Part shown: positions 14,385 through 25,070 of the stretch, piece by piece | Layout of the letters: the number at the start of each line of letters is the position of its first letter | Position numbering within the stretch: the first letter of the stretch is position 1 | Source of the DNA: Caldilineaceae bacterium | GTDB lineage: Bacteria; Chloroflexota; Anaerolineae; Caldilineales; Caldilineaceae | Assembly (NCBI GenBank): GCA_026708085.1 | Contig: JAPOVP010000002.1 | Location: 1 to 64,000 of the forward strand | DNA length: 64,000 nucleotides | Direction of reading: 5' to 3' | Notes under the pieces: generated by a model | What the model was told of the DNA's origin: nothing | Databases searched by the model: none | Seen by the model: only the letters and a program-made list of their open reading frames with translations | Program-made: the position numbers and the translations under genes

Positions 14385-14543
14385 CGCTGTCCCTACATCC
14401 CGAAGTAATCTGGTAGCGAGCGCCCGGCCACCTGTTCGCCGCCAAAATTTCTGTCGAAACTCCCTGTCACATTCGTTGAAGCCAGATGTTCGATGCGCCC
14501 CGTCTCGAACGGGATGCGCAAAGGGCAACGACTCTTAAGATTT

Positions 14544-14969
14544 ATGTTTCTCGGCGAGTTCAGCCACAACCTGGACAGTAAAGGGCGGGTCACGATTCCG
14601 GCCAAATTCCGACACCGGCTGATGCCCGGTCTCGTGGTGACGCGCAACCCCACCGGCGGCTGCCTCATGGCGATGCCGCTTGACGAATGGCAGAATGTCG
14701 CCGCCCGCGTCAGCGCGCTGCCCCTGATCGACACGCGCACTGCGCAGTTGCGCCGCGCACTATTCAGCGCCGCCGAAGACCTGAAGCCCGACCGGCAGGG
14801 GCGCATCCTGATCAGCCAGCGCCTGCGCGAGTTCGCCGGAATCGAGAACGAAATCATTATCGCCGGGATGAACACCTATATCGAACTCTGGGACCCGGCC
14901 CAGTGGGAGGAGCAGTTGCTCACGCCTACGCAGCTCGGAGAGGATCTCTTCGCCGCCCTGGGAGTCTGA
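14544..14969 (+). CDS. mraZ: Transcriptional regulator MraZ
   Basis: MraZ is a ring-forming DNA-binding protein with two AbrB-like swapped-hairpin domains that represses the division and cell wall cluster. The 141-aa product starts MFLGEFSHNLDSKGRVTIP, the typical N-terminus, and repeats the pattern in its second half (DRQGRILISQRLREFAGI). The reading frame is open 17 codons further upstream. The family start is the ATG used here, although its ribosome binding site is weak. It heads the dcw cluster and has a well-formed three-repeat operator upstream. Confidence 0.95.
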   Translation: MFLGEFSHNLDSKGRVTIPAKFRHRLMPGLVVTRNPTGGCLMAMPLDEWQNVAARVSALPLIDTRTAQLRRALFSAAEDLKPDRQGRILISQRLREFAGIENEIIIAGMNTYIELWDPAQWEEQLLTPTQLGEDLFAALGV

Positions 14970-14986
14970 ACCATCCCCGGGCTCTT

Positions 14987-15012
14987 GCCAGGGCCCGGAA
15001 GATGGGGTCGCA
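14987..15012 (+). repeat. Short dispersed repeat, copy in the mraZ-rsmH spacer
   Basis: GCCAGGGCCCGGAAGATGGG followed by GTCGCAG matches the family seen at 17031, 17180 and 20882. This copy lacks the terminal GGCGGCC. Confidence 0.5.
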
Positions 15013-15021
15013 GAATATCCC

Positions 15022-16056
15022 ATGCTACTGCACCGACCCGCGACCGACATGCCAGACGCCCCGTATGAACCGGACGGCCTCCATCATGTCCCCGTTCTGG
15101 CGGATGAAGTGCTGAGCGGTCTGAACGTCCAACCAGGCGGACGTTTCATTGACGGAACTTTGGGCGGCGGCGGCCATACCCAGCTCCTGCTGCAAAGGAC
15201 GTGCCTCACGCGAACGGAGGCGCATCGGGATTCTCGTGCAGATGGGGGCGCCGCCGCACAGGTACTGGGGCTGGACGTTGACCCCGCAGCCATTCGCCGG
15301 GCTCGGAAGCGTTTCACCGGCGAAATCAGTGCCGGCAGACTGATTGTGGCCCAGGCGCCGTTCGATCAGATCGATCGAATCGCCCGTGAGCAAGGCTTTA
15401 CAGAAGTTGACGGCATTCTGCTTGATCTGGGTCTCAGCAGCTTTCAGCTGGATACACCGGCCCGGGGCTTTGCTTTTCGGCATGACGGCCCGCTCGATAT
15501 GCGCTTCGATCCCTCTACCGGGTCCAGCGCAGCCGAGTTGATTAACAACAGCAGTCGGGAGGAGATCGCCGACATCCTCTACCAATACGGAGAGGAACGA
15601 CACAGCCGTTCGATAGCGCGTGCCATCGTAGCCGGTCGTCCGGTTTCGACAACCGCCGAACTGGCAGACATCGTGTCCAGGGCAGTGCGCCCGCGCGGCA
15701 GACAGAAAATCCATCCGGCCACAAGGACCTTTCAGGCGCTGCGCATCGCAGTCAACGACGAGCTGGGACAGTTGGCGCGGGCCATGACGCAGATTCCAGC
15801 ACTGCTGCGTCCCGGCGGACGCGTTGCCATTATCGCCTTCCATAGCCTGGAAGGTCGCCTGGTCAAGGCGTGGATGCGTGACAACGCCAGCAGATTCCGG
15901 CCCGACCCGACCTTGCCGGCCGGGGGACAGGAGCAGATTCCCGTTCTGGCGATATGCAACAAGAAGCCGATTGTGCCCGCAGCCGCTGAAATCGCGGAAA
16001 ACCCCCGCAGTCGTTCGGCCAAGCTGCGCATCGCCGAAAAACTGCCCGAACAGTAG
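15022..16056 (+). CDS. rsmH: 16S rRNA (cytosine-1402-N4)-methyltransferase RsmH
   Basis: RsmH (MraW) methylates N4 of C1402 in the 16S rRNA decoding centre, using S-adenosylmethionine. The 344-aa product has the entry motif HHVPVLADEVLSGL, the SAM-binding DGTLGGGGHT loop, LLDLGLSSFQLD and GFAFRHDGPLDMRFD. The C-terminal family signature HPATRTFQALRIAVNDEL...FHSLEGRLVK is also present. A loop of about 15 residues after LLLQRT is longer than usual. The start is uncertain, because no good ribosome binding site precedes the chosen ATG and an ATG nine codons in is equally possible. It follows mraZ as usual. Confidence 0.95.
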   Translation: MLLHRPATDMPDAPYEPDGLHHVPVLADEVLSGLNVQPGGRFIDGTLGGGGHTQLLLQRTCLTRTEAHRDSRADGGAAAQVLGLDVDPAAIRRARKRFTGEISAGRLIVAQAPFDQIDRIAREQGFTEVDGILLDLGLSSFQLDTPARGFAFRHDGPLDMRFDPSTGSSAAELINNSSREEIADILYQYGEERHSRSIARAIVAGRPVSTTAELADIVSRAVRPRGRQKIHPATRTFQALRIAVNDELGQLARAMTQIPALLRPGGRVAIIAFHSLEGRLVKAWMRDNASRFRPDPTLPAGGQEQIPVLAICNKKPIVPAAAEIAENPRSRSAKLRIAEKLPEQ

Positions 16057-16110
16057 TTGATCTGTTTGCCCGTGTGCATCTAGTGTGATTGTTTCTGCAG
16101 GATAAAGCTA

Positions 16111-16995
16111 TTGTCAACACCGACCATAAATTTGCCTCGCGCCGGGCGCCCCTCGCAATCACGGGCGCAGCGTGACAATGACGAGCCGGTTTGGCGCCCA
16201 GTCGACCAGGGAGGACCGAGGGCAGAGGGAGATTGGGGTCCAGACAGCATGCAATCATCCAATCTGTCCCGTTTTCGAGTTCTGCGTGGTCTGGTCTGGC
16301 TCGATGATATCGTTCCCTTGCCGCAGACGCTGAGGGGATATCTCTTCTTTGTGCTGGCCTTGACGGTCGTCTGCAGCTTGGCCGTTGTTCAGGTCTGGAC
16401 CTCACTTCGGATTACGCAGGCCCGCGCAGAGTTGGAGGCGCTCCGCGTTCAGTACAGCCTCGTCGAGCAGAAGAATGCTGAGCTGCTGTGGCAGATTGGC
16501 CAGCGTACAACACTCGAACACGTCCAGCTGCGTGCGGTCCAGCTCGACTTCCGTCCCGCGCTGCAACGCAATTACGTCCCGAATCCGCATAGCCTAGGCG
16601 CCGCCCCCGCACTTTCCGACGCTACCACCGGTTCGGACAGCGACCAGCAACTGGATCAGCAGTCAGCCGAATCCCCCGCCCTTGATCAATCATCCGCAGA
16701 GGCAGGAGAACAGTCAGCAGTTTACGCCGCTGCCGCAGGGAGCCAGGGGGCAGCACAGGAGCGCCAGACCCACAGCACGACGCCCCCCGTTAATGTCCAG
16801 ACGGGTCTACCCTCGGCGGACGGGCCGTCATTCTCGTCTGTAACTGAAAGACTCCCCGTAAAAGAGTTCGAGCAGTACCTGTCCGGTTGGCAACAACAGA
16901 TCAACGAGAGCTGGCAGTCTGTCCGTGATTGGAGCGAACCGCTGCTTGAACAGGCCGGTGATTTCTTCCTGGGCCAGTTGAAACAGCCCAGATAA
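16111..16995 (+). CDS. FtsL/DivIC-like bitopic septum protein
   Basis: The gene occupies the ftsL position between rsmH and the PBP. The 294-aa product has a cytoplasmic N-terminus of about 70 aa and one membrane segment (YLFFVLALTVVCSLAVVQVW). A heptad-rich helix follows (RITQARAELEALRVQYSLVEQKNAELLWQI), as in FtsL and DivIC, which scaffold the divisome. Unlike normal FtsL (about 100 aa) it continues with a Gln/Ser/Ala-rich linker of about 100 aa and a C-terminal helical tail. The TTG start has AGGA eight bases upstream; an ATG 46 codons in is an alternative. FtsL sequences diverge strongly, so the call rests on topology and position. Confidence 0.7.
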   Translation: MSTPTINLPRAGRPSQSRAQRDNDEPVWRPVDQGGPRAEGDWGPDSMQSSNLSRFRVLRGLVWLDDIVPLPQTLRGYLFFVLALTVVCSLAVVQVWTSLRITQARAELEALRVQYSLVEQKNAELLWQIGQRTTLEHVQLRAVQLDFRPALQRNYVPNPHSLGAAPALSDATTGSDSDQQLDQQSAESPALDQSSAEAGEQSAVYAAAAGSQGAAQERQTHSTTPPVNVQTGLPSADGPSFSSVTERLPVKEFEQYLSGWQQQINESWQSVRDWSEPLLEQAGDFFLGQLKQPR

Positions 16996-17030
16996 CTGCC
17001 GCCGACTGTATCGCCGCCCCTCTCGCCGCC

Positions 17031-17062
17031 GCCAAGTGCCCGAACGTGGGGTCGGCGGCGAC
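17031..17062 (+). repeat. Short dispersed repeat, copy upstream of the PBP gene
   Basis: GCCAAGTGCCCGAACGTGGG followed by GTCGGCGGCGAC. It is the cleanest intergenic member of the family, 50 bases before the PBP start. Confidence 0.7.
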
Positions 17063-17112
17063 GAATGTTTCTGGCCCGATCTTAGAGGCCACTGTAGTAG
17101 GAGAAACTCCGT

Positions 17113-19140
17113 ATGCGCGCACGGAACCGAGCCGATCGTCCCGCACGTGGACACGGTTTCGGGCCTCTATTCGCCTCCCGCCAGGGCCCCGATGACGGGG
17201 TTGGCGGCGGCCCCGAAGGCGGCGCCCTGAATCGGGCGGCGTCCGATCGCGCCTCCCTCGAACAGGAGAATCGCCAACCCCCCTCCGTATCAGACGATCT
17301 CTCCAAGATCTGGCGGATCGGCTTCATCGGCGTGGTGCTGACCGGCCCCCTGGTCCTTCTGGTTCTGCGGTTGCTGGATATGCAGGTCATGGGCTGGCAG
17401 CAATACGAGCCCCCCCAGGCGGTGGTGACTGGACGCAATACCGTTGACGACACCACCTCGTGGGGGGTGATCGTCGATCGTGACGGCAATCTGCTCGCCG
17501 CCGACCGCTTCACCTACCGGATCACGGCAACACCCAAATTCATCTCGCCAGCCGATTTCGGCGACATCGCCCTGCGGCTCGCGTCCAGCATCGGTGTCCC
17601 GCCGCTTCAGATCGAAAACCTGTTGCTGGAGAACAGCGACAGAGACTATCTGATCATCGCGCCGCATCTCGACTTTGAACAGGGCCAGCAATTGCTCGCC
17701 GAACGCCACCAGCGAATGAGCGAAAGGGACTTCCTGCTGGAGCATATCCACATCGCCGCCTTTCCCCGGCGCTTCTATCCACAGGGAACGCTTGCCAGCC
17801 AGGTTTTGGGATTTCTCAACGCCGAACGCGTGCCGGTGCTCGGCCTGGAACGCTACTATCGGAACTTTCTCTCCAGTGACGGCGTTGGTCTTCCACCAGG
17901 ACGCCAGATTCCCCGTTCAGAACTGGACGAAAACGTCCTACGCTTTCTGCCCAGCGGCAATGGTAAGGGCCTGGTGCTGACCATCGACCGCACCATCCAG
18001 CATATCATCGAGGAGGAGTTGCGCCTGGGGGTCGGTCTCTACCGTGCTGAGGCCGGCACGGTCATCGTCATGGATCCCAGAACGGGCGCAATCCTGGGGA
18101 TGGCTAACTGGCCCAACTTCGACGGCAACAGCTTCGAAGACGGCGACCCCAGCACGTTCACGAATGTCGCCATCAGCGCCCAATTTGAACCGGGATCGGT
18201 CTTCAAGCTGATCACCGTCGCAGCCGCCCTCGACATCGACGCAGTGGAATGGTCAACCGTCTTCGTCGATACCGGCGCCATATCCGTGGAGGGGCATACG
18301 GTCCAGAACAGTGACCGCAAGGCTGTCGGTGAACTGAACGTCGCTGATGCCATGGCCCATTCCAACAACGTGATCACGGTCCAGATCGCGCAGAAGGTCG
18401 GCGCCGAGATCTTTTACGACTATGTAACCCGCTTCGGCTTCGGCGCCGACACGCTCATCGACCTGAGCGGTGAAGTAGCCGGCCAGGTCAGAAATACCGA
18501 TGCCCCGAACTGGGGTGTATCCGACCTGGCCACCAACAGCTTTGGCCAGGGCATTGCCGTTACCCCCATCCAGATGATCTGCGCAGTCGCCGCCATCGCC
18601 AACGGCGGCAGACTGATGCGCCCCTACATCGTGCACAGCCGCGTAGAAGGTAACTACGCCATGGTGACCCAGCCGACAATGGTCTACCAGGTCATCCAGC
18701 CGGATACGGCGGTCCGGCTGAAAGACATGATGGTGCACGTCGTCAACACCGGCAATCAGATGGCCCAGGTCTCCGGCTATGGCGTCGCCGGCAAGAGCGG
18801 CACCGCCGAAATCGCCACCGAAGAGGGCTACATCCAGGACGAAACGATCGCCAGCTTTATCGGCTACGCGCCCGCCGACGACCCGAAATTTGTCATGATG
18901 GTCAAGCTGGACCGGCCGGACCCGGGCATCAGCCGCTGGGCAGCCTATACCGCGACACCAATCTTCAGCCGGATCGCTCACCGCCTGTTCGAGCATATGA
19001 ATATCCCGCCGGACAATGTCCGGCTGTCGGACGATAGTCAGAGCTACTCCTGTTTGTCCGCCCTGGAGTGCCAGGAAATCGCGCCGCCGGCAGTTTCAGA
19101 GCCGGCTGCAGGACCGGTCGCAGAGCTCTCAGGCCGGTGA
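17113..19140 (+). CDS. Class B penicillin-binding protein (FtsI/PBP2-type transpeptidase)
   Basis: This is a septal or elongation peptidoglycan transpeptidase. The 675-aa protein has a cytoplasmic tail of about 65 aa and one membrane anchor ([20 protein letters not shown]). A dimerisation domain starting [13 protein letters not shown] follows, then the transpeptidase domain. The catalytic motifs are all present: SVFK (Ser362, Lys365), SNN (417-419) and KSGT (561-564). The dcw position argues for FtsI. The ATG has AGGAG nine bases upstream. Oddly, residues about 23-33 ([12 protein letters not shown]) are encoded by a copy of the short dispersed repeat, so the N-terminal tail may have been extended by it. 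murE, usually next, is missing. Confidence 0.92.
   Translation: MRARNRADRPARGHGFGPLFASRQGPDDGVGGGPEGGALNRAASDRASLEQENRQPPSVSDDLSKIWRIGFIGVVLTGPLVLLVLRLLDMQVMGWQQYEPPQAVVTGRNTVDDTTSWGVIVDRDGNLLAADRFTYRITATPKFISPADFGDIALRLASSIGVPPLQIENLLLENSDRDYLIIAPHLDFEQGQQLLAERHQRMSERDFLLEHIHIAAFPRRFYPQGTLASQVLGFLNAERVPVLGLERYYRNFLSSDGVGLPPGRQIPRSELDENVLRFLPSGNGKGLVLTIDRTIQHIIEEELRLGVGLYRAEAGTVIVMDPRTGAILGMANWPNFDGNSFEDGDPSTFTNVAISAQFEPGSVFKLITVAAALDIDAVEWSTVFVDTGAISVEGHTVQNSDRKAVGELNVADAMAHSNNVITVQIAQKVGAEIFYDYVTRFGFGADTLIDLSGEVAGQVRNTDAPNWGVSDLATNSFGQGIAVTPIQMICAVAAIANGGRLMRPYIVHSRVEGNYAMVTQPTMVYQVIQPDTAVRLKDMMVHVVNTGNQMAQVSGYGVAGKSGTAEIATEEGYIQDETIASFIGYAPADDPKFVMMVKLDRPDPGISRWAAYTATPIFSRIAHRLFEHMNIPPDNVRLSDDSQSYSCLSALECQEIAPPAVSEPAAGPVAELSGR
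17180..17212 (+). repeat. Short dispersed repeat inside the PBP coding region
   Basis: GCCAGGGCCCCGATGACGGG followed by GTTGGCGGCGGCC. It is in frame in the cytoplasmic tail of the PBP and is translated as GPDDGVGGG. Confidence 0.65.
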
Positions 19141-19205
19141 CCTGCACTCCGCTGCCGCCGGCCGGCGCAGCGACGGCTTACATCTGTTCAAAGGATTCTG
19201 ATTCG

Positions 19206-20930
19206 GTGGCAGAACGACCGAAAGTCGAGACCGCAATCACTCAACACACGCTCTGGCAGGCACTGACCGGAACGGCCCCGCCGCAGACGCTCGCGCCCCT
19301 GCCCATCAACTGCGCGGTACTGGACAGCCGCGATGTCGAAGCAGGATCTCTTTTCATCGCCTTCAGCGGCGCCCGCACAGACGGCCACAGATTTATTCGC
19401 CAGGCCCTGGCCGGCGGCGCCGGCGTGATCATCTGCGAAGAGCGGGGCATTGACCAGTTGCACGACACCAGCGCCCAGCTGATCGACTGCCGCCAGCGAG
19501 AAGAAGGCGAGGAGGCGAAAGCGGAACCGGAACATCTTGACCCCGCCCGCGCCGTCGCCTACATCGTCCCCGATGCCGGCGCGGCTTTGCAAGCGGCCGG
19601 CCTATTTCAGCGGCTGCATCGCACCCACCCCGATCTGCGGGTGGTCGGCGTGACCGGCAGCGTAGGCAAAACCGGCACCAAGGAGTTGACCGCATCGGTC
19701 CTCGCGCAACGCTTCCGCACCCATCACAACACCGGCAATCTCAACAGCGAACAGGGGCTGCCGCTGGCTCTCCTCGGGCTGCACACCGGCTACGAGCGGA
19801 CCGTGCTGGAGATGGGGATGTACGACCTCGGCGAGATTCGCCTGCTCTGCAACCTGGCGCGGCCCCATATCGGCCTTGTGACCAATGTCGGCCCCACCCA
19901 TCTCGAGCGGCTGGGCACGATAGAACGGATCGCGCAGGCCAAAACCGAACTGGTGGAGGCTCTTCCCAGCGCGCAGAACGGAGGCGTAGCCGTCCTGAAC
20001 CATGACGACGTCCGCGTGCGCGCGATGGCGGCCGCCACCGATGCCCGGCATTTCTTCTATGGCCTCACCCCTGAAGCGGACCTGTGGGCAGACGAAATCG
20101 AAAGCCTGGGCATGGAAGGCATCCACTTCCGCTTTCACTGTCGCCAGGAGAACGGACGCATCCACAGTCAGCGCCTGCAGGTGCCCCTCCTGGGTACACA
20201 TTCGGTCTATACGGCCCTTGGCGCGGCCGCCGTCGGCATCGTCAGCGGCCTGTCCTGGCAGGAGATCGCCGCCGGTCTGCAGCAGTCGCCCGGTCAGCTG
20301 CGCCTCGTTGTGCTGCCGGGCATCAACGGCAGCACCGTCATCGACGACACATATAACGCCAGCCCCGTCAGCACCGTGGCCGCGCTCAATCTGCTGAACG
20401 ACCTGTTCACCCGCCGTCAAACCGGCCAGGACTGCGCCCCTGCCGCCAACCGGCCGCAAATGGGGACGGTAGCAGCGAAACGAACGCCGCAATCCAGCAA
20501 CGGGCAGCATCGTGAACAGCAGCAGCTGCAACAACACCGCGGCGGACGCCGCATCGCGATTCTCGGCGATATGAGGGAACTGGGTACCTTCACGAACGAA
20601 GGACACAAACAGGTCGGCGTCCATGCCGCCGGCGTAACCGATCTGCTCGTTACAGTCGGCGCCTTGGGCCGTATCATCGCCGACGAGGCCCGCAAAGCGG
20701 GCCTGCCTTCCCAAGCCGTGTATGAAACCGAGGACTTTGAAACGGCCGTACAGATTCTGCAGGAGATGGCACGACCGCAGGATCTGCTGCTCGTCAAAGG
20801 CAGCCGGGCAGTGGGGATGGAACGAATTGTGCCCGAGATCTCGCAACAGCCGGCATCCGCCGCAGCCGCAGACCGGGCCCGCCGCCCAGTGTCCGACAAA
20901 GGGGTCGGCGGCGGCCTCCTCGAAGGCTAA
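19206..20930 (+). CDS. murF: UDP-N-acetylmuramoyl-tripeptide--D-Ala-D-Ala ligase MurF
   Basis: MurF joins D-Ala-D-Ala to the UDP-MurNAc tripeptide, an ATP-dependent cytoplasmic step. The nucleotide loop [13 protein letters not shown] lies near residue 148, and the MurF signature [12 protein letters not shown] marks it as MurF rather than MurE. GTG is chosen as start because AAAGGA lies eleven bases upstream; the frame is open further upstream but reads like non-coding sequence. At about 574 aa it is longer than usual (about 450). The extra length is an insertion of roughly 45 aa rich in Gln, Arg and Ser after LLNDLFTRR, plus a tail after VPEISQQ that ends in the translated short repeat GVGGGLLEG. 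Confidence 0.93.
   Translation: MAERPKVETAITQHTLWQALTGTAPPQTLAPLPINCAVLDSRDVEAGSLFIAFSGARTDGHRFIRQALAGGAGVIICEERGIDQLHDTSAQLIDCRQREEGEEAKAEPEHLDPARAVAYIVPDAGAALQAAGLFQRLHRTHPDLRVVGVTGSVGKTGTKELTASVLAQRFRTHHNTGNLNSEQGLPLALLGLHTGYERTVLEMGMYDLGEIRLLCNLARPHIGLVTNVGPTHLERLGTIERIAQAKTELVEALPSAQNGGVAVLNHDDVRVRAMAAATDARHFFYGLTPEADLWADEIESLGMEGIHFRFHCRQENGRIHSQRLQVPLLGTHSVYTALGAAAVGIVSGLSWQEIAAGLQQSPGQLRLVVLPGINGSTVIDDTYNASPVSTVAALNLLNDLFTRRQTGQDCAPAANRPQMGTVAAKRTPQSSNGQHREQQQLQQHRGGRRIAILGDMRELGTFTNEGHKQVGVHAAGVTDLLVTVGALGRIIADEARKAGLPSQAVYETEDFETAVQILQEMARPQDLLLVKGSRAVGMERIVPEISQQPASAAAADRARRPVSDKGVGGGLLEG
20882..20914 (+). repeat. Short dispersed repeat inside the murF 3' end
   Basis: GCCCAGTGTCCGACAAAGGG followed by GTCGGCGGCGGCC. 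It is translated in frame as part of VSDKGVGGG at the MurF C-terminus, the same reading frame as the copy in the PBP gene. Confidence 0.65.
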
Positions 20931-20941
20931 GGGGCGCACAG

Positions 20942-21943
20942 ATGGAATTTCCGCTGGTGCTCGGGACACTCAGCTTCTTCATCGCCGTGATTTGGGGACA
21001 GCCGCTGATCACCCTCCTGAAGCACTACCGAATCGGCAAACAGGTGCGCATGGAAGGCCCGGATTCGCACCAGGAGAAGACCGGCACGCCGACGATGGGG
21101 GGACTGCTATTTGTGGTGCCGGTCCTGCTCATAACGGGGGCGCTCAATCTGGCGGCTCTGCTCGGCTTTACCCTGATCGGCAAGAGTACACTGTTGCTCT
21201 TTTTCTGCCTGGCGGCGCACGCAACACTGGGCGCCGTCGATGACTGGCTTGGACTCCGCGGCAGGGGGAAGGGGATGTCGGCGCGGATGAAGAGCGGATT
21301 TCAGTTCATATTCGCAGCCATTATCGTCGGCATTCTCTACTACGGGCCGCCCGATCTCTACTATGTGGGCGTGCCCGGTATTCCGCAGTGGGTTTCGATC
21401 GGCTGGCTGTTCATCCCGGTGGGAATTCTGCTCATTATCGGTTTCAGCAATGCGGTAAATCTGACCGATGGACTGGACAGCCTGGCGGGAAGCATCAGCG
21501 GCATTGCGTTTGCCAGCTACGGGCTGATTGCCTTTCTGCAGGGGCAGACCTATCTGGCGGCTTTCTGTTTCACGATGGTGGGAGCGCTGTTTGCATTTCT
21601 CTGGTTCAATGCCCACCCGGCACAGGTATTCATGGGTGACACCGGCAGCCTCGCGTTAGGCGCAACGCTGGCACTGGTCGCGCTGATGACCGGTCAATGG
21701 CTGTTGCTGCCGGTGGTCGGGTTCGTCTTTGTCGCCGAAACCGTTTCCGTACTGTTGCAGGTGGCGTCGGCAAAGCTCAGCCGCCGCTACCTGGGCCAAG
21801 ATGTCCGCCTGTTTAAGATGACTCCGATCCACCATCACTTTGAGTTGTTGGGGTGGAGTGAAACACAGGTCAAAGAGAGATTCTGGATCGTCGGTGTGCT
21901 GAGTGGAATGTTGGGGGTGGCCCTGGCGCTGTGGAACGGGTGA
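20942..21943 (+). CDS. mraY: Phospho-N-acetylmuramoyl-pentapeptide transferase MraY
   Basis: MraY transfers phospho-MurNAc-pentapeptide to undecaprenyl phosphate, giving lipid I at the inner face of the membrane. The 333-aa polytopic protein has the family motifs [21 protein letters not shown] (the metal-binding aspartates), [14 protein letters not shown] and the C-terminal [15 protein letters not shown]. About ten hydrophobic segments are visible. The ATG has AAGGGG seven bases upstream and starts eleven bases after the murF stop, so the two are surely cotranscribed. Confidence 0.97.
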   Translation: MEFPLVLGTLSFFIAVIWGQPLITLLKHYRIGKQVRMEGPDSHQEKTGTPTMGGLLFVVPVLLITGALNLAALLGFTLIGKSTLLLFFCLAAHATLGAVDDWLGLRGRGKGMSARMKSGFQFIFAAIIVGILYYGPPDLYYVGVPGIPQWVSIGWLFIPVGILLIIGFSNAVNLTDGLDSLAGSISGIAFASYGLIAFLQGQTYLAAFCFTMVGALFAFLWFNAHPAQVFMGDTGSLALGATLALVALMTGQWLLLPVVGFVFVAETVSVLLQVASAKLSRRYLGQDVRLFKMTPIHHHFELLGWSETQVKERFWIVGVLSGMLGVALALWNG

Positions 21944-22067
21944 CTGCCGTCCGTATCCGTTTCATGCCGGCAGCGCGTCGATCCCTGGCGGCCGATCTTA
22001 AATCCCTCGTAACTGCCTGGGGACAGAGCGTTGACCGGAAACCGGCTGCCGGAAGGAGAGCGATACC

Positions 22068-23618
22068 ATGATTGCCAACACCGAAGAGTTCAACTTTGAA
22101 AAACGCAATGTCGTTATCCTGGGGATGGGCCGCCAAGGCCTGGCTCTGGCCCGTTTCTTCACGACAGCGGGCGCAAACGTAACCATCAGCGATGTCGCGC
22201 CCGCGCAAAAGCTGGCCGAGGAGTTGGACCAGTTGGGTGATCTGCCGGTAACGCTTGCCTTGGGCGGCCATCCTCCCAACCTGCTGGATGACTGCGACCT
22301 GCTCTGTCTCAGCGGCGGCGTGGGGCTACAAACGCCGCTCGTCCAGGATGCCGTTCGACGCGGTATCCCCCTGAGTAATGACAGCCTGCTCACGATGCAG
22401 ATGGCCCCCTGCCCTGTCATCGCCATCACCGGCAGCAGCGGCAAGACAACCACGACAACGCTCGTCGGAGAGATGTTGCAGGGGACCGTTGATGACGCCC
22501 GTACCGTCCACGTCGGCGGCAATATCGGCACGCCGCTGCTGGACCGCCTCGACGCGATCCGGGAAGATGACATGATGGTGCTGGAACTGAGCAGCTTTCA
22601 GCTTGAGCTGTTCGACCCCAAAGTCGCCTACGGCCCCATGGAACAGCTGGGCCCGGACGTGGCCGCCATTCTCAATATCACGCCCAATCATCTGGACCGG
22701 CATCCATCGATGGCCGACTATGTCCTGGCGAAGTCCAACCTCTTGCGCCATCTGAAGCCGGCCAGCGTGGTGGTCCTCAACGTCGACGATTCGGTCGCCA
22801 GCCGCATGGCCGGCTGGGATGATGACGGAAAGCCGGTCCCCGTCGAATGGGAACTGGACTCTCTCCTGGCACAATGCCGTTCTATTCTCGGCAAAGACCG
22901 GCAGGTCATTCCCTTTTCCACCTCTGCCAGCCGGATCCGGCGCACGTCGCTTCATAGTTCCGGCACCGGGTCGCGGCCGGCCGCCGGCGCCTGGGCATCG
23001 GAGACGACCGAAGAACTGCTTTTTAGAGGCCGCCCCTTCTGCCGCCGCCCCGATGTACGACTGCGCGGCGAGCACAACATTTCCAACCTGCTGGCCGCGG
23101 CCGCCGTCAGCGGCGCGGCCGGCGCATCCGAACAGGCGATGGGGCGCGTCGCCCGTTCCTTTGCCGGCGTACCGCACAGGCTGGAGGAAATGCGGCCCAA
23201 GGGCAACGTCGTATGGATCAATGACAGCATCGCGACCGCGCCCGAGCGGGCCGTCGCCGGACTCCAGGTCTTCCGCCCGGGCGCGCAGATGCTCATCCTT
23301 CTGGCCGGCGGCAAAGACAAGAACCTGCCCTGGGATGCCTTCGCCGACGAAGTCCTGGACCGGGTCCAGTGTCTGATCGGGTTCGGAGAAGCGGGGTCGA
23401 TGATCGCCGACAAAGTGAGGGAACGGGCCTCGTTCCGGCGTATCTCCGCCCCCTGCTGTGCGGTTGTCCAGCGTCTCGACGAGGCCGTCGTCCTGGCCAA
23501 GCAGACGGCTACGCCCGGTACGGTGGTGCTTTTCTCCCCGGGCGGCACCAGTTACGACGCCTACAAAAACTTCGAACAGCGCGGGGAACACTTCCGCAAC
23601 CTGGTCGCAAGTGGCTAG
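22068..23618 (+). CDS. murD: UDP-N-acetylmuramoyl-L-alanine--D-glutamate ligase MurD
   Basis: MurD adds D-glutamate to UDP-MurNAc-L-Ala. The 516-aa product begins with a dinucleotide-fold [16 protein letters not shown], has the ATP loop [12 protein letters not shown] near residue 120, and continues with [13 protein letters not shown] and the C-terminal DSIATAP and [13 protein letters not shown] blocks. It is about 60 aa longer than E. coli MurD because of a loop rich in Ser, Arg and Gly between [11 protein letters not shown] and LLFRGRPF. A strong GAAGGAGA precedes the ATG. It lies 124 bases after mraY in the wall precursor cluster. Confidence 0.96.
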   Translation: MIANTEEFNFEKRNVVILGMGRQGLALARFFTTAGANVTISDVAPAQKLAEELDQLGDLPVTLALGGHPPNLLDDCDLLCLSGGVGLQTPLVQDAVRRGIPLSNDSLLTMQMAPCPVIAITGSSGKTTTTTLVGEMLQGTVDDARTVHVGGNIGTPLLDRLDAIREDDMMVLELSSFQLELFDPKVAYGPMEQLGPDVAAILNITPNHLDRHPSMADYVLAKSNLLRHLKPASVVVLNVDDSVASRMAGWDDDGKPVPVEWELDSLLAQCRSILGKDRQVIPFSTSASRIRRTSLHSSGTGSRPAAGAWASETTEELLFRGRPFCRRPDVRLRGEHNISNLLAAAAVSGAAGASEQAMGRVARSFAGVPHRLEEMRPKGNVVWINDSIATAPERAVAGLQVFRPGAQMLILLAGGKDKNLPWDAFADEVLDRVQCLIGFGEAGSMIADKVRERASFRRISAPCCAVVQRLDEAVVLAKQTATPGTVVLFSPGGTSYDAYKNFEQRGEHFRNLVASG

Positions 23619-23696
23619 AGGCAACCGCTCTTTGCCGGCCTCCTGCAGCGAACCCACCGGTTTCTGCACGTTGCCGTGGAAGTTAAAGGAATGACA

Positions 23697-25070
23697 ATGG
23701 CGCTCCAGGTCAGCCCAGCTAAACAGATCGGTAGGTTAGGGCCCAACTTCGATTGGGCCCTGGCCACCGTCCTGACCTGCCTGATCCTGTTCGGGTCTGT
23801 CATGGTCTTCAGCGCCAGTTACCCCTGGGCGCTGGAAAACCAGGTATCCCCCTTTTATTACGTGCTGCTGCAGCTCCGCTGGCTGGGGGTCGGTCTGGTG
23901 GCGCTGGTCGGCGCCGCGATCGTCCCCTACCGCATCTGGGAGCGGTGGAGCGTACCGTTGATGGCCATAGGGCTGATCTCCCTCATTGCGCTCATCTTTC
24001 TGGGCGAAAGCCGTTTCGGCGCCACCCGCGCCTTCCCCGGCGGCCGCGTTCAGCCGAGTGAACCGGTGAAAGTGATCGTTCTCATCTACATCAGCACCTG
24101 GCTGGCCAGCAAGGGCAATCGAATCAAAGACATCAACTATGGGCTGATCCCCTTCGGCGTGCTCATGGGGATCGTGACGAGCCTGATCGTGGTGCAGCCG
24201 GACATCAGCACAACGATTCTGATCGTTGTGACCGGATTGATCATTTTCTTCCTCGCCGGCGCCGAGCTGAAACAGCTCATCCTGGGCGGGTTTGTGGCCA
24301 CCGTCACCTTCTGGCTGGTGATCACCCGCAACAGCTATGCCAGCCGCCGCGTCAGCGCGCTGCTTGAGTCGATCCAGTCTCCCTTGAACAGCTCCGAATG
24401 GCAGATCCGCGAAGCCAGCCAGGCCATCGTCAAAGGGGGCCCGCTTGGCGTGGGGCTGGGCAACAGCACCGAAAAGTTGCCCGGAAATCTGCCCCTGAGC
24501 TGGTCGGATAATATCTTTGCGGTCATCGGTGAGGAGATGGGGTTGCTGGGCACGCTGCTGGTGATCCTGCTCTTCACGCTCTTTGTCTATCGCGGCCTGC
24601 GCATCGCCAGTGAATCGGCCGACATCTTCGGCTCTCTGCTGGCAGTGGGCATCACCGCTCTCATCATCCTGCAGGCCATAATTCACATTGCGGTCGCGGT
24701 GGCCGTCGCGCCGCCCACCGGCGTAACACTGCCGTTCGTCAGCTTTGGCGGCAGCTCTCTCGTCACGTCAATGGGCGCTGCCGGCATCCTGTTGAATATC
24801 AGCCGCTACCGCGGTCAGCCTCCGCCCCCCGCGTCCCGTCGCGGCGAAGACGGCGGACGCCGTCACCCCTCGGCGGGCGACCGCATTCGCGGGGGTCTGG
24901 CCAGCGCTTTTGGCTCAAAGAAATCCGGGGCATCCTCTGGCCCCCCAGGGCAGACAGCCCATGCGCCTTCTAATTTCGGGTGGTGGAACCGGGGGGCACG
25001 TTTATCCGGCTCTCGCCGTCATCGAACAACTGCGAATCAACGCTCAGACCGCCGCGCCCGCTCAGGGTAA
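23697..25070 (+). CDS. ftsW: SEDS-family glycosyltransferase FtsW
   Basis: FtsW is the SEDS peptidoglycan polymerase that partners the septal class B PBP. The protein shows about ten membrane segments and the family motifs QPDISTT, GVGLGNSTEKLPGNLPLSWSD-like and GVTLPFVSFGGSSLV. Two ATGs lie six bases apart. The second (MALQVSP) is chosen because AAAGGA lies six bases upstream. After the last membrane helix a hydrophilic Arg/Gly/Pro-rich tail of about 80 aa continues into the murG coding region, giving an overlap of 110 bases. The tail has no recognisable motif and may be a by-product of the overlap. Confidence 0.94.
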   Translation: MALQVSPAKQIGRLGPNFDWALATVLTCLILFGSVMVFSASYPWALENQVSPFYYVLLQLRWLGVGLVALVGAAIVPYRIWERWSVPLMAIGLISLIALIFLGESRFGATRAFPGGRVQPSEPVKVIVLIYISTWLASKGNRIKDINYGLIPFGVLMGIVTSLIVVQPDISTTILIVVTGLIIFFLAGAELKQLILGGFVATVTFWLVITRNSYASRRVSALLESIQSPLNSSEWQIREASQAIVKGGPLGVGLGNSTEKLPGNLPLSWSDNIFAVIGEEMGLLGTLLVILLFTLFVYRGLRIASESADIFGSLLAVGITALIILQAIIHIAVAVAVAPPTGVTLPFVSFGGSSLVTSMGAAGILLNISRYRGQPPPPASRRGEDGGRRHPSAGDRIRGGLASAFGSKKSGASSGPPGQTAHAPSNFGWWNRGARLSGSRRHRTTANQRSDRRARSG

